IMG/VR virus record: IMGVR_UViG_3300024999_000392
Span: 1 to 24,081 of that record
Length of the DNA: 24,081 bases
Strand: one strand, 5' to 3'
Origin: a virus
The notes under the pieces are model-generated. The model saw only the letters and a program-made list of their open reading frames with translations, had not been told where the DNA came from and did no database searches. Each line of letters begins with the position of its first letter. Position 1 is the stretch's first letter. The position numbers were made by a program, and so were the translations under genes. Shown one piece after another: positions 12,530 through 21,219 of the stretch.

Positions 12530-14220
12530 AAAAACTAAGCGTCAGTAATTTTCTCGGAATAACAGAGCTATCCCTTGACCTTGGAAAAGTGAACATTATC
12601 ACAGGCCGAAAGGGAGAGGGCAAGACTTCTGTAATAGAATCACTCCAAAAAGGATTCACCAACACGTCCGAGCGAACCGAAATAGTCCGACACAACGAGT
12701 CAGAGGCGACAATTTTTATCCAGACAGACACTGGCCTTGAGATTGACCGCAAGATCCGCACCGGTGGAAAGGCAGACTATTTCAAGCTGAAGAAGCCCGG
12801 AGAAGCGGTGCCTTCGACCGAGAAATATCTCAAGCAGTTTATAAGCGGCGATATCTTTAAGCCCTTGGAGTTCGTTTCTAAATCCCCGACTGAGCAAGCA
12901 AAAATCATCCTTAACCTTCTTGAAATCCCTTGGACTCTTGACGACATATCCAACTGGTTCGGAGAGATCCCGGACAGCGTAAACTATCAAGCGCACATCC
13001 TCCAAGTCCTCGGTCAAATTGTCGCTTATTACTTTGACCAAAGGACGGCTGTAAATCAGGAGATTGGCGTTCTGAAGGCGCAGATTGCCGGGTATAGGAA
13101 TGAGTTGCCGCCGAATTATGACGGGGAGTTCTGGCGGGCTAAGAGCGTGGCAGAGGCTTATAAGAAGCTATCTGATGCCGAGCAGGTTAATAAGGCTATA
13201 GATAGTGCTGTGAACTTGATTGAGAGCCTAGAACAACGCATTGACATCGTTAGGGCCGAGGCTGAGACAGAGAAGCAAAGCAAGTTGAATCAGATGGCAC
13301 AGAAGCGTAACGAGATTAAGGAATTTAAGGCTTTTCTTGAAAATAAGGTTGCCGAGGCAGAGAGCAAAATATTGCAATCCGATTCAAGAATTAAGCAGAC
13401 AGAGGATTCTTTAGGAATTGAACATGAACGAAAATTAACAAAGATGAATGTGGAATATGCAATTAAACTGCAAATACTGAATGATGAACATGCCGCTAAA
13501 TTGAAAGAATCAAGAAAATTGATATCTGACGAAGTTACAGTTACCGAACAATTAATCGTTAGCTATAACCAATCAATCGCCACCAAAGACCAAGAATACG
13601 CCAACATCGACGAACTAGAAACTCAATCCCTCCTGTCCATCAGTGAAAAAGCAGACGAGCGCATAAAAACGGAAGATGCCAAAGTCGGGAATGCTCGAAA
13701 AACCCTAGCAGAAACCGTGCCTGTCGAAGTCGAACCACTCCGAAAAGCAGCAGACGAAGTTGCTAACATGCAAAGCTATCTCCGCGACTTTGATCTCATG
13801 TCCTCTATGATCCGCGAAAAGTTGGCACCGAAAGAAGAACTCTCCAAAACCCTTACGGCCCGAATCGAGAAGGGGCGCGAAATGCCGAAGGAGCTATTAA
13901 AGATTGCAGCGTTGCCGATACCGGGAATCGCTGTGGATGCGAACGGGTTGATCCGCATTGGCGAGACGTTGATTGACGGACTGTCCGAGGGTGAGAAGTT
14001 GGAGCTTGCCTTTAGGGCGGCTAAGGCCCAAGCCGGTGAGCTGAAACTCATTTGTCTGGATGGTTGGAACAAGATCAATCCGAGTGATCGGGAGTGGATT
14101 GAGCGGGAGATTGCCGAGGATGAGTATCAATATATTTTGCTTCTTACGGATGATGGCGATCTGAAGATTGATATATCGGATGGAGTTAGCGCGAACGAAA
14201 GAGGCACAGAAATATGCTAA
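12520..14220 (+). CDS. SbcC/RecF-like AAA family ATPase (566 aa)
   Basis: Walker A is GRKGEGKT at residues 29-36, followed by a long coiled-coil middle (about 190-440), an ABC-type signature LSEGEK (488-493) and LICLDGW (510-516) in the Walker B position. The residue after the Walker B Asp is Gly, not Glu, so hydrolysis may be weak or use another residue. Such short SMC-like ATPases precede RecT/annealing modules in phages and may organise DNA ends for recombination or repair. It overlaps the methylase gene by 7 bases. Confidence 0.85.
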   Translation: MRVKKLSVSNFLGITELSLDLGKVNIITGRKGEGKTSVIESLQKGFTNTSERTEIVRHNESEATIFIQTDTGLEIDRKIRTGGKADYFKLKKPGEAVPSTEKYLKQFISGDIFKPLEFVSKSPTEQAKIILNLLEIPWTLDDISNWFGEIPDSVNYQAHILQVLGQIVAYYFDQRTAVNQEIGVLKAQIAGYRNELPPNYDGEFWRAKSVAEAYKKLSDAEQVNKAIDSAVNLIESLEQRIDIVRAEAETEKQSKLNQMAQKRNEIKEFKAFLENKVAEAESKILQSDSRIKQTEDSLGIEHERKLTKMNVEYAIKLQILNDEHAAKLKESRKLISDEVTVTEQLIVSYNQSIATKDQEYANIDELETQSLLSISEKADERIKTEDAKVGNARKTLAETVPVEVEPLRKAADEVANMQSYLRDFDLMSSMIREKLAPKEELSKTLTARIEKGREMPKELLKIAALPIPGIAVDANGLIRIGETLIDGLSEGEKLELAFRAAKAQAGELKLICLDGWNKINPSDREWIEREIAEDEYQYILLLTDDGDLKIDISDGVSANERGTEIC

Positions 14221-14720
14221 TTTCTAGAAAATGGGCAATACCAAATAAAAACACTTTCAGCATCAAGCCGATAGCCGAACTAATCGAAAGGCATTTGGTA
14301 AAAGGATGCACTATAGACCCTTTTGCTAATAGCAACAAAACCGCAACCATTACAAATGACTTAGATACGCAACATGACACAGATTACCACATGGATGCCT
14401 TGGATTTCCTAAAGCAGTTTGAAGATGTCTCGGTAGATATGTGCTTATATGACCCACCGTATTCTCCGCGTCAAGTGAGTGAGTGCTATAAATCTTTAGA
14501 TATGACCGTAAATATGCAAACCACACAAGCTAGTTATTGGAGTAATCAAAAGAAAGAGGTCGGCAGGGTCATAAGAAAGGGAGGAAAAGTGATTACATTC
14601 GGGTGGAATAGCGGTGGAATAGGTAAAAAATATGGATTTGAAATAGTCGAAATATTATTGGTTTCCCACGGAGGATGGCACAACGACACAATTTGCACAG
14701 TGGAAAGGAAGGTTTGTTAA
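14214..14720 (+). CDS. Phage DNA adenine methylase-like protein (168 aa)
   Basis: Two methyltransferase motifs are visible: DPFAN (35-39, the SAM-binding motif I position) and DPPY (80-83, catalytic motif IV), typical of N6-adenine or N4-cytosine DNA methylases. At 168 aa it has almost no target-recognition domain, like other small phage orphan methylases. It probably protects phage DNA from host restriction. It sits inside the recombination operon between the ATPase and RecT. Confidence 0.8.
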   Translation: MLISRKWAIPNKNTFSIKPIAELIERHLVKGCTIDPFANSNKTATITNDLDTQHDTDYHMDALDFLKQFEDVSVDMCLYDPPYSPRQVSECYKSLDMTVNMQTTQASYWSNQKKEVGRVIRKGGKVITFGWNSGGIGKKYGFEIVEILLVSHGGWHNDTICTVERKVC

Positions 14721-15605
14721 ATGGCTAACATAGTCGTAAAAAACCCAACAGTAGCCCAATACCTGGGATCAGTGGACATAAAGCGGTACATTGAAGGAGT
14801 CCTGAAAGAGCGTGCAGGGCAGTTCGTGACCTCGTTAGTGTCAATGTCAAAACTTACCCCTGCGTTAAGCGGTTGTGACCCTGAAACACTTATGTATTGC
14901 GGCCTGAAGGCGGCTAGTCTAAGCCTTCCGTTAGATAACAACCTTGGGTTCGCTTATGCGGTTCCCTACAAGAACAACAAGACTGAACCTCCAACTATTG
15001 AGGCGCAATTCCAAATTGGTTATAAGGGATTCATTCAGCTTGGGCAGAGGACCGGTCAGTACAAAAGTATGAACGTTATCAATATCCATAAAGGCGAGTT
15101 GATAAGCTGGGACCCATTCACGGAAGAACTTGAACTGGAAATTGTAAGCGACCAAGAAGCACGTTCTCTCCTTCCGGTCATTGGATATGCTGCTGTTTTT
15201 ATACTAACGAACGGGTTCAAAAAAGTCAGCTATTGGCCTACGGCAAGGGTTGAATCCCATGCCAAAAGATTCTCGAAGGCTTTTCATAAAGGACCTTGGC
15301 AAACAGACTTCCATGCAATGGCAAGAAAGACGGTCCTAAAGGATATGTTGAGCCATTGGGGGCCTGCTTCTACGGAGATATCAGAGGCCGCAAAGTTTGA
15401 TCAATCTGTTGTTCGTAAAACAGAGGCTGGGGAAGAATACCCAGATTACGTGGATGGTTCACTGGTTGAGGATGTTCCAAACTTGCCAGAATCAAGCATC
15501 GAAGCTGAATTCAAGGCTGAGCAGGAGCGCAAAAAAGCGTTCGACGCCGAAGAGAGTCGGAGATTGGATGCAGAGTTGGCGGAGAGGGAGAATGCTGGTG
15601 CTTAA
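14721..15605 (+). CDS. recT: RecT single-strand annealing protein (294 aa)
   Basis: Clear RecT family (LTPALSGCDPETLMYCGLKAA, then LGFAYAVPY, then FQIGYKGFIQLGQRTG, then ARKTVLKDML). It coats single-strand DNA and anneals complementary strands during phage recombination. Residues 240-294 are an acidic helical tail that may bind SSB or the partner nuclease. It begins directly after the methylase stop. Together with the next gene it forms a RecE/RecT-type pair. Confidence 0.95.
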   Translation: MANIVVKNPTVAQYLGSVDIKRYIEGVLKERAGQFVTSLVSMSKLTPALSGCDPETLMYCGLKAASLSLPLDNNLGFAYAVPYKNNKTEPPTIEAQFQIGYKGFIQLGQRTGQYKSMNVINIHKGELISWDPFTEELELEIVSDQEARSLLPVIGYAAVFILTNGFKKVSYWPTARVESHAKRFSKAFHKGPWQTDFHAMARKTVLKDMLSHWGPASTEISEAAKFDQSVVRKTEAGEEYPDYVDGSLVEDVPNLPESSIEAEFKAEQERKKAFDAEESRRLDAELAERENAGA

Positions 15606-16410
15606 ACTCACTCGCGAAAACTACCACAGCAACGCTGCGAACCTTGAATATATGAGCAGGGGCCAGTATAAATCTATGCTTGAGTGCGAAGCCGCAGTGA
15701 TGGCAACCCTGAAAGGGGAATGGGTGGAACCTCCATCCATTGCCCTCGAAGTAGGGCAATATGTGCATAGCTGGAACGATGGAGCTCGCCAAGAATTCAT
15801 GGCTACTCATCCAAATATGTTCACCAAAAAACTAACCCTTGGCGCTGATTATAAAGTCGCAGACAAAATGATCGAATGCCTAGAACGAGATCCCTTCTGC
15901 ACGTTTTGCTTACAAGGGGAAAAAGAGGTCATTGTTACCGCGTTTATGTACGGGGCTTGGTGGAAGGTAATGCTTGACGTTCAGAACAACGAGAGACGCA
16001 GAATTGTGGATCTCAAGACAACTAGGAGCGTTACTGAACATGTTTGGGTAGTGGTTGAAGATGCGTTTGGTAAGAAAGTAAACAGGAAGGTGTCATTTGT
16101 CGAGGCTTATCATTATCCTCTGCAAAATGCCATTTATAGCAACGTAGAGAGGATAGCAATGGGCAGGTCAGAAGGCGATTGGTCAGAATTTCTCATCGTT
16201 GCTGTCTCGAAGGAGAAATCACCCGATAAGGCGATTATCAACATGACTGACCACGAGCGGTTGGTTAGGGAACTCGCCGAGGTTGAAAGGAACATGCCGA
16301 GGATATTGGCGGTGAAGGCTAGGGAAGTTGAGCCGATTAGGTGTGAAGTGTGCGATTATTGCCGCAGTACCAAGACGCTAACCAAGGCAATCCATTATTC
16401 GGAGTTATAA
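15592..16410 (+). CDS. RecB-like PD-(D/E)XK nuclease (DUF3799-like, 272 aa)
   Basis: Nuclease landmarks are E111, D129 (VMLDV), D140-x-K142 (VDLKT) and Q178-x3-Y182 (LQNAIY). C32 and the C-terminal C251, C254 and C257 give four Cys in the layout of the AddB/Cas4-type iron-sulfur staple. It probably degrades double-strand ends to expose single strands for RecT. I take the ATG at 15592 (GGGAG upstream), which overlaps the recT end by 14 bases; the much longer frame upstream is the shadow of recT. Confidence 0.85.
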   Translation: MLVLKLTRENYHSNAANLEYMSRGQYKSMLECEAAVMATLKGEWVEPPSIALEVGQYVHSWNDGARQEFMATHPNMFTKKLTLGADYKVADKMIECLERDPFCTFCLQGEKEVIVTAFMYGAWWKVMLDVQNNERRRIVDLKTTRSVTEHVWVVVEDAFGKKVNRKVSFVEAYHYPLQNAIYSNVERIAMGRSEGDWSEFLIVAVSKEKSPDKAIINMTDHERLVRELAEVERNMPRILAVKAREVEPIRCEVCDYCRSTKTLTKAIHYSEL

Positions 16411-16423
16411 AGTAGGTGAGAAT

Positions 16424-17284
16424 ATGCCAAACAGGATCCTGAAGGAAACTATATGTACTAGTGAAAATCTAAATTCCCTAGATACTGATGCCGAAGTTTT
16501 TCTATATCGCCTAATCGTTACTTGTGATGATTACGGAATATTTTTTGCTAATACATCAATACTTAGGGCTAAATGTTTCCCTTTGCGGATCGATAAAATT
16601 AAAGACAAGGACATTGAGAAGTGGATTAAAGCGTTAGTTGATGCGAACTTAATCTTTCTTTATGAAAATGAAGGCAGACAATACCTTAAATTATCAAAAT
16701 GGGATAGACACCAGCAAGTGAGAGCAACGAAAAGCAAATATCCTACGCCAGATATGGAAAATTCACGACTTATATCCATTGATATCAATTGCAATCAATT
16801 ACTTGCAAATGTCCCCGTATTCGTAAGCGTAAGCGATAGTAGTAATCGTAAACGTAATAGAGATAAGGGAGAAGAAAGTGCAGAAACAACCCCTTATTCT
16901 GAAGTTCAAGAAATATTCAATCGTGTTTGTGTATCTTTTGGTAAAGTTCAAAAAATGTCTAATTCGAGGAAGGACAAGTTGCGAACGCGTTGGGCCGAAA
17001 TTAAGACCATTGAGTCGTTCGAGAACATATGCACCAAAATGGAATCAAGCAATTTCCTCAAGGGTGATAACAAGCAAAAGTGGAAAGCCACATTCGATTG
17101 GATCCTTGAAAATGATAACAACTGGGTAAAGGTTATCGAGGGTAATTATGACAACAAGTTAGGAGGTTCGAATGATGGCGAAAGCAAAACCAAACCCAAT
17201 GCAGTCGATTCGGGAGATTCTAAACCTTGGGAAAACGACCCCTATCTCAGAGACATCCTTGGAACTGGAAAGGCGGAAGTTTAA
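16424..17284 (+). CDS. Phage replisome organiser / DnaD-like replication protein (286 aa)
   Basis: The N-terminus (RILKETICTSENLNSLDTDA, then RLIVTCDDYGIF and ILRAKCFPLRIDKI, then KWDRHQQVRATKSKYPTPD) matches the winged-helix domain common in Bacillota phage replication proteins. Residues 155-240 form a second helical domain of DnaD/primosome type (KWKATFDWILENDNNWVKVIEG region). It would bind the lytic origin and recruit the loader encoded next. The last ~38 residues overlap the DnaC-like gene in another frame. Confidence 0.85.
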   Translation: MPNRILKETICTSENLNSLDTDAEVFLYRLIVTCDDYGIFFANTSILRAKCFPLRIDKIKDKDIEKWIKALVDANLIFLYENEGRQYLKLSKWDRHQQVRATKSKYPTPDMENSRLISIDINCNQLLANVPVFVSVSDSSNRKRNRDKGEESAETTPYSEVQEIFNRVCVSFGKVQKMSNSRKDKLRTRWAEIKTIESFENICTKMESSNFLKGDNKQKWKATFDWILENDNNWVKVIEGNYDNKLGGSNDGESKTKPNAVDSGDSKPWENDPYLRDILGTGKAEV

Positions 17285-18035
17285 CGTCTACCACATTGGA
17301 ACCGATTATAGCCTTAAGCCAGTAGAGAAGGCATACGCATGCAAAGAGTGTGAAGACCGTGAGATTGTTGCTGTTGGATTAGATCCCTATGGATTAACTT
17401 TATATGCCGAATGTATTTGCAAGGTCAAGAAGAATTCGGCAAGAAAGCTGAAGTCGTCTGGGTTAACCACTCAACAACTTAGATATAACCTATCGGAATA
17501 TCGGGTGAATAATGGCAACCGGAACATGTACAGAGGAGTTGAAAAATACCTAAAGGCATGGCCCGAACTAATCAAAAGCCAGTCCGATGCAAAAGGTTTT
17601 CTCCTTCTTGGTAATGCGGGGATTGGAAAGACAATGCTGGCAAGTATTATCGCAAAGGACATGCTCGACAAGGGGATTCAGGTCGTGTTTGTATCTTCTG
17701 CAGATCTGTTGGCTGAACTGAGGGACGCACAGTTCAGGAAAGATGAAAGCGGGATTGAGGCAAAGATCGAGACATTAGCAAAGGCTCAAGCTTTAATCCT
17801 GGATGATGTTGGCAAGGAGAAGCCCACAGAGTGGGTCCAGAGTATGTATTATCGACTGATTGACCTTAGATACCGTAGTAATTTACTTACCGGGTTCACG
17901 ACCAACTATTATCCAAAGCCCTTGGAAGATAGGCTCGGAGATTTCGGGGAGGCGACAGTGTCTAGGATCCTCGGAATGACCGTGGATTATCTGTTATTTG
18001 CCAAGGATTACGACCATAGGACGAAGAGGGATTAA
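17175..18035 (+). CDS. DnaC/DnaI-like helicase loader ATPase (286 aa)
   Basis: Walker A GNAGIGKT (146-153), Walker B LILDD (207-211), sensor TTN (242-244) and a late SRI arginine (265) define a DnaC/IstB-type AAA ATPase that loads the replicative helicase. C56, C59, C80 and C82 form a probable zinc site in the N-terminal part. AGGAGG lies 8 bases before the ATG at 17175 (5 before the ATG at 17172). The start therefore lies 110 bases inside the preceding gene, an unusually long overlap. Confidence 0.9.
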   Translation: MAKAKPNPMQSIREILNLGKTTPISETSLELERRKFNVYHIGTDYSLKPVEKAYACKECEDREIVAVGLDPYGLTLYAECICKVKKNSARKLKSSGLTTQQLRYNLSEYRVNNGNRNMYRGVEKYLKAWPELIKSQSDAKGFLLLGNAGIGKTMLASIIAKDMLDKGIQVVFVSSADLLAELRDAQFRKDESGIEAKIETLAKAQALILDDVGKEKPTEWVQSMYYRLIDLRYRSNLLTGFTTNYYPKPLEDRLGDFGEATVSRILGMTVDYLLFAKDYDHRTKRD

Positions 18036-18049
18036 GGGAGGGTTAAGTC

Positions 18050-18370
18050 GTGCTAGAAAAACCAAAGTTCCTGGACACGGTCAAGGTTAAAGCGTTCGCC
18101 TACAACGCCAAAAAATCAGTTGTCGTCGATGGGCAATATTATGGTAGCGGAAGAGGAATAACCACGGTTAAAAACCGTCAACCTGAAATCATTTACAGGG
18201 TCATTGGTGCGGTTAATCTTCCTCAAGGATATTCAGATCACTTAGGATACGAGCAAGGTTATAAATTCAAGCCTACGGGGAGTGCGCAGGTTTTCATTGT
18301 TGCCAACACCATTGGGGTTAGACATAAGGCGTTGCTTGAGGATTTGGAACTTGTGGAGGATGAGGCATGA
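18050..18370 (+). CDS. Hypothetical protein (106 aa)
   Basis: GTG start, eight bases after GGAGG. A mixed, beta-rich protein (VKAFAYNAKKSVVVDGQYYG and IIYRVIGAVNLPQGYSDHLG) ending in an acidic helix. No family recognised. It overlaps the ASCH-like gene by four bases. Confidence 0.65.
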   Translation: MLEKPKFLDTVKVKAFAYNAKKSVVVDGQYYGSGRGITTVKNRQPEIIYRVIGAVNLPQGYSDHLGYEQGYKFKPTGSAQVFIVANTIGVRHKALLEDLELVEDEA

Positions 18371-19038
18371 GCAAGGAAAAATCAATCATACTCTCGACTG
18401 AAGAAGTTCGGTCGGTTCTGGATGGCAGGAAGACGATGGCTAGACGGGTTATTAAGCCACAACCCGACCATTGCCATAGAGATATTATCGGCAAAGAAAA
18501 GCCATACAACGTCGATGATTGGAATAAATTAATTCCTCAAGTTGGGGAAATGGAAATTAAGCCTCCGCATCAGGTTGGAGACATTCTTTGGGTGAGGGAA
18601 ACGTGGTGCATGGTTACAGCTCTTAATGATTGCGAGGGAAAACACAGTAATCAATGCGGTGGTATAGATTCATGGGATTATTACAAAGCGGACGGAAAAA
18701 CACTTCCGAGCGATTTTAAATGGAATCCATCAATCCACATGCCACGCGCAGCCGCTAGGTTATTTCTGAAGGTCAAGGATATTCGAGTTGAGAGATTGCA
18801 GGAGATAAGCATTGGTGAGATATGCAAAGAAGGTATAGAGACAGATTGTAGAGACTGTATCGACCACTACGGAGAATGCGGAGAGGAGAATGATGAAGAC
18901 GATGAATGTGGTTTGCACGATGATACGTTTTCTAATTTTGAATCGCTTTGGAACAGCATCAACGCCAAACGTGGCTATGGATGGGACTCAAACCCATGGG
19001 TGTGGGTTATCTCATTCGAAAGGATTGAAAACGCATGA
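18367..19038 (+). CDS. ASCH domain-like phage protein (223 aa)
   Basis: The opening IILSTEEVRSVLDGRKTMAR followed by RVIKPQP, the VGDILWVRETW segment, and ARLFLKVKDIRVERLQEIS match phage ASCH-domain proteins, PUA-like RNA-binding folds common in lambda-like and Bacillota phages. An inserted Asp/Glu/Cys-rich loop (about 160-185, with five Cys) could bind metal. Exact role unknown. ATGA overlap with both neighbours indicates co-translation. Confidence 0.8.
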   Translation: MSKEKSIILSTEEVRSVLDGRKTMARRVIKPQPDHCHRDIIGKEKPYNVDDWNKLIPQVGEMEIKPPHQVGDILWVRETWCMVTALNDCEGKHSNQCGGIDSWDYYKADGKTLPSDFKWNPSIHMPRAAARLFLKVKDIRVERLQEISIGEICKEGIETDCRDCIDHYGECGEENDEDDECGLHDDTFSNFESLWNSINAKRGYGWDSNPWVWVISFERIENA

Positions 19039-19280
19039 TCCACTACTCAAAAACCCTAACACCAACGCAATCCGTGGAGATGAGCCAATTCCTGAAAACT
19101 CTATTATGCGCTGCTGATAAAGCCAAGGAAGCAGGGGTAAAGCCGGACGTTAAAAATTTTATGAAAGCGTGGATTGGGATACCGGTAACCGAGGAAGAAA
19201 AAAGGCAACGACACATGGGCTATCAGAGGGATTACGGCAGGAGAAGGCGAGAAGCAAGGAGGTTGGCAAATGGAAAGTAA
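19035..19280 (+). CDS. Hypothetical basic protein (81 aa)
   Basis: Helical N-terminus (SVEMSQFLKTLLCAADKAKE) and a strongly basic C-terminus (RDYGRRRREARRLANGK). The ATG overlaps the previous stop (ATGA); AAAGGA is upstream. It overlaps the next gene by 11 bases. No family recognised. Confidence 0.6.
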   Translation: MIHYSKTLTPTQSVEMSQFLKTLLCAADKAKEAGVKPDVKNFMKAWIGIPVTEEEKRQRHMGYQRDYGRRRREARRLANGK

Positions 19281-19647
19281 CTTTGCAAAACTACGCAGGA
19301 GATACCCAACTGTTGAGTCGTTAGAAATAGCGGCAAAGGCGGCAGGAGGAAAAGCCTGTCTGGCTAGGGAGATTGGTGTAAAACCTCACTCTTTTGCAGA
19401 TTACGCCAGGAGTTTAAAAAAGCCAGCAAAACGGGCCGCTGTGCCCCGTGAAAACAACTGTGATCTGACAGATAAGGAACTTGACGCTAGAATCAAGGAA
19501 ATGCACGGGTGCAAGTATGGCGAGGTTACGGTTTACAGGCTCACAGAGGGCTATGTAAGCGGTCAGAACGGAACAGAAGGGTTAGAGTTCGTCAGGACGG
19601 AAACTGGACGCGGTGGGATATCTTTATGGGGGAGAGGAAGGGGTTAG
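19270..19647 (+). CDS. Hypothetical HTH-like protein (125 aa)
   Basis: Residues 18-50 resemble a helix-turn-helix (LEIAAKAAGGKACLAREIGV, then PHSFADYARSL). The C-terminal half is beta-like and Gly-rich, ending GRGRG. AGGAGG is upstream of the ATG. Possibly a DNA-binding protein. Confidence 0.6.
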   Translation: MESNFAKLRRRYPTVESLEIAAKAAGGKACLAREIGVKPHSFADYARSLKKPAKRAAVPRENNCDLTDKELDARIKEMHGCKYGEVTVYRLTEGYVSGQNGTEGLEFVRTETGRGGISLWGRGRG

Positions 19648-19650
19648 GGA

Positions 19651-20061
19651 ATGAGGGAGATTAAATTCCGCGGGAAACGTATTGACGATGGTGAATGGGT
19701 TGTAGGTTTTCTCGAACTTCATTTGGTTGACGGTGATTTGACCAAGACAAAGCAAGACGCATTTATTACATGTGACTACATGGACAAAATTGGAAAAGTT
19801 TATCGAGATAGGTTTGACGTTATCCCTGAAACGGTAGGGCAGTTTACGGGCCTTAAGGATAAAAACGGGGTGGAGATTTACGATGGGGACAGAGCAAAGA
19901 GCAGCTACGGGATTACTGGAATAGTTAAATACGAGGAAGGATCTTTTTATATTTGGACACCGACAAGAAAGTGTGCATTTGCTGGATTGATTAAACTCGG
20001 GCACAACTTCGAGGTCATCGGAAACATCCATGAAAACCCTAAAATTTTGGCACAAGGATGA
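19651..20061 (+). CDS. YopX family protein (136 aa), copy 2
   Basis: MREIKFRGKRIDDGEWVVGF, QFTGLKDKNGVEIYDGD and FEVIGNIHENPKIL place it in YopX. It aligns with copy 1 at 10335-10748 mainly in these conserved blocks and differs in the middle, so the copies are old paralogues or separate acquisitions. It overlaps recU by four bases. Confidence 0.9.
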   Translation: MREIKFRGKRIDDGEWVVGFLELHLVDGDLTKTKQDAFITCDYMDKIGKVYRDRFDVIPETVGQFTGLKDKNGVEIYDGDRAKSSYGITGIVKYEEGSFYIWTPTRKCAFAGLIKLGHNFEVIGNIHENPKILAQG

Positions 20062-20561
20062 GCAACTACGCCAACCGAGGAAAATCCCTAGAAACCCTCA
20101 TCGAACACGCTAACAAGCAGTACAAAGCAAAGGGCGTTGCGTTGATCCAAAAGGTGGCAACTCCTTGGACTGTGATACGAAGGGGAAAGCAGATTGTTTC
20201 CGCCTTTCCTGCTGAGAAATCGACGGTGGATTTTATTGGCATAGCACAAGATTATGCAGTAGCATTTGATGCTAAACAATGCAAAGAAAAGACAAGATTT
20301 CCATTGTCTAATATCGAGCAACATCAAATGGATTTCCTGAGAGAGTGGGCTAGGCAAGACGGAAAGTCATTCTTTATTATCGAAATGTCTGAACTAGGTA
20401 AAATTTATAAAGCTGAGTTCGGTCACATTTCTCACTATTGGTACAAAGCCCTAAAAGGCGGACGAAAGAGCATTCCGATCAAGGATTTCGATAAGTTCAA
20501 GGTGGTTGGACAAGCTGGGGGAATAGTGTTGGATTACTTAGGTATTTATGGTGATTTTTAA
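20058..20561 (+). CDS. recU: RecU-like Holliday junction resolvase (167 aa)
   Basis: The opening NRGKSLETLIEHAN, STVDFIGIA (D58) and AVAFDAKQCK (D71-x-K73) follow the RecU nuclease core, with Asp in place of the more usual Glu before xK. RecU cuts four-way junctions made by recombination or blocked replication; the phage probably uses it to resolve branched DNA before packaging. The stalk region and C-terminal PIKDFDKFKVVG are also recognisable. Confidence 0.9.
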   Translation: MSNYANRGKSLETLIEHANKQYKAKGVALIQKVATPWTVIRRGKQIVSAFPAEKSTVDFIGIAQDYAVAFDAKQCKEKTRFPLSNIEQHQMDFLREWARQDGKSFFIIEMSELGKIYKAEFGHISHYWYKALKGGRKSIPIKDFDKFKVVGQAGGIVLDYLGIYGDF

Positions 20562-20611
20562 TCGTAAGTTACGTTAGATTGCAATATTGCGTTTAAAATT
20601 GGAGGTTGAAA

Positions 20612-20944
20612 ATGGCTAAAACACATTATTACAACTACATTGCATTACCAATTCTGAACGGACTAACCCCAACCACGGAGAGCTGCACCATGAAAGTCCT
20701 TGAAGAAGTCGGGGAACTGATGCAGTTGATCGGCAAGGGACAGGGCAAAAGCGGAGAAGAATTAACTTGTATTGGAGGAAAGATAGACTGGGCAATACGT
20801 GCCATCATGGAGGCAATAGATACTGCTCAATCGGCAATTACGATGGCACATACGATGTGCGATGAACATAATATTGACCTGTCGGAAATGATGGATATTC
20901 ACTCGATGAAACTTGCCAAGAAAGGGTATTTGGTGAAGAAATGA
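20612..20944 (+). CDS. MazG-like NTP pyrophosphohydrolase (110 aa)
   Basis: The metal-binding pair EEVGEL (about residues 29-34) and ExxD in EAIDTAQ (about 67-73) fit the all-alpha MazG/dUTPase-like family, which hydrolyses NTPs or (p)ppGpp-related nucleotides. The ATG at 20612 is six bases after GGAGG; the TTG at 20606 is too close. The preceding 50 bases contain GCAATATTGC, a 10-bp palindrome. Confidence 0.7.
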   Translation: MAKTHYYNYIALPILNGLTPTTESCTMKVLEEVGELMQLIGKGQGKSGEELTCIGGKIDWAIRAIMEAIDTAQSAITMAHTMCDEHNIDLSEMMDIHSMKLAKKGYLVKK

Positions 20945-21219
20945 GTAATTCAATAATCGTCATGAACGGTCAATTTTACTGCGGGGAAACACTCGAACCT
21001 CGTCAAATAAACTTTACGCCTGATCGCAAAAAAGCGGTAGAGGTTGACGAGAGAAGGGCCCGGTACATCGTGCGGAATATTTTGGGCTGGTTTATGGCTG
21101 AGAACTTTCCTTTGCGGAGGCTTGAGATTATTAGGGCAAGCGGTAAGGTTGAGGAAGTTGGCAGGGATGCAAATAACTCTAGGTATTTGGCTGGGGTTGG
21201 GATTGGAGGGAAAAAGTGA
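20941..21219 (+). CDS. Hypothetical protein (92 aa)
   Basis: A short beta/alpha protein (IIVMNGQFYCGETLEPRQIN, then ERRARYIVRNILGWFMAENF). ATGA overlap with both neighbours. No family recognised. Confidence 0.6.
   Translation: MSNSIIVMNGQFYCGETLEPRQINFTPDRKKAVEVDERRARYIVRNILGWFMAENFPLRRLEIIRASGKVEEVGRDANNSRYLAGVGIGGKK

Noticed and set aside
15397-15591. Upstream extension of the RecB-like nuclease frame
   Set aside because: It lies inside recT in another frame; the family start fits the ATG at 15592 with a ribosome site.
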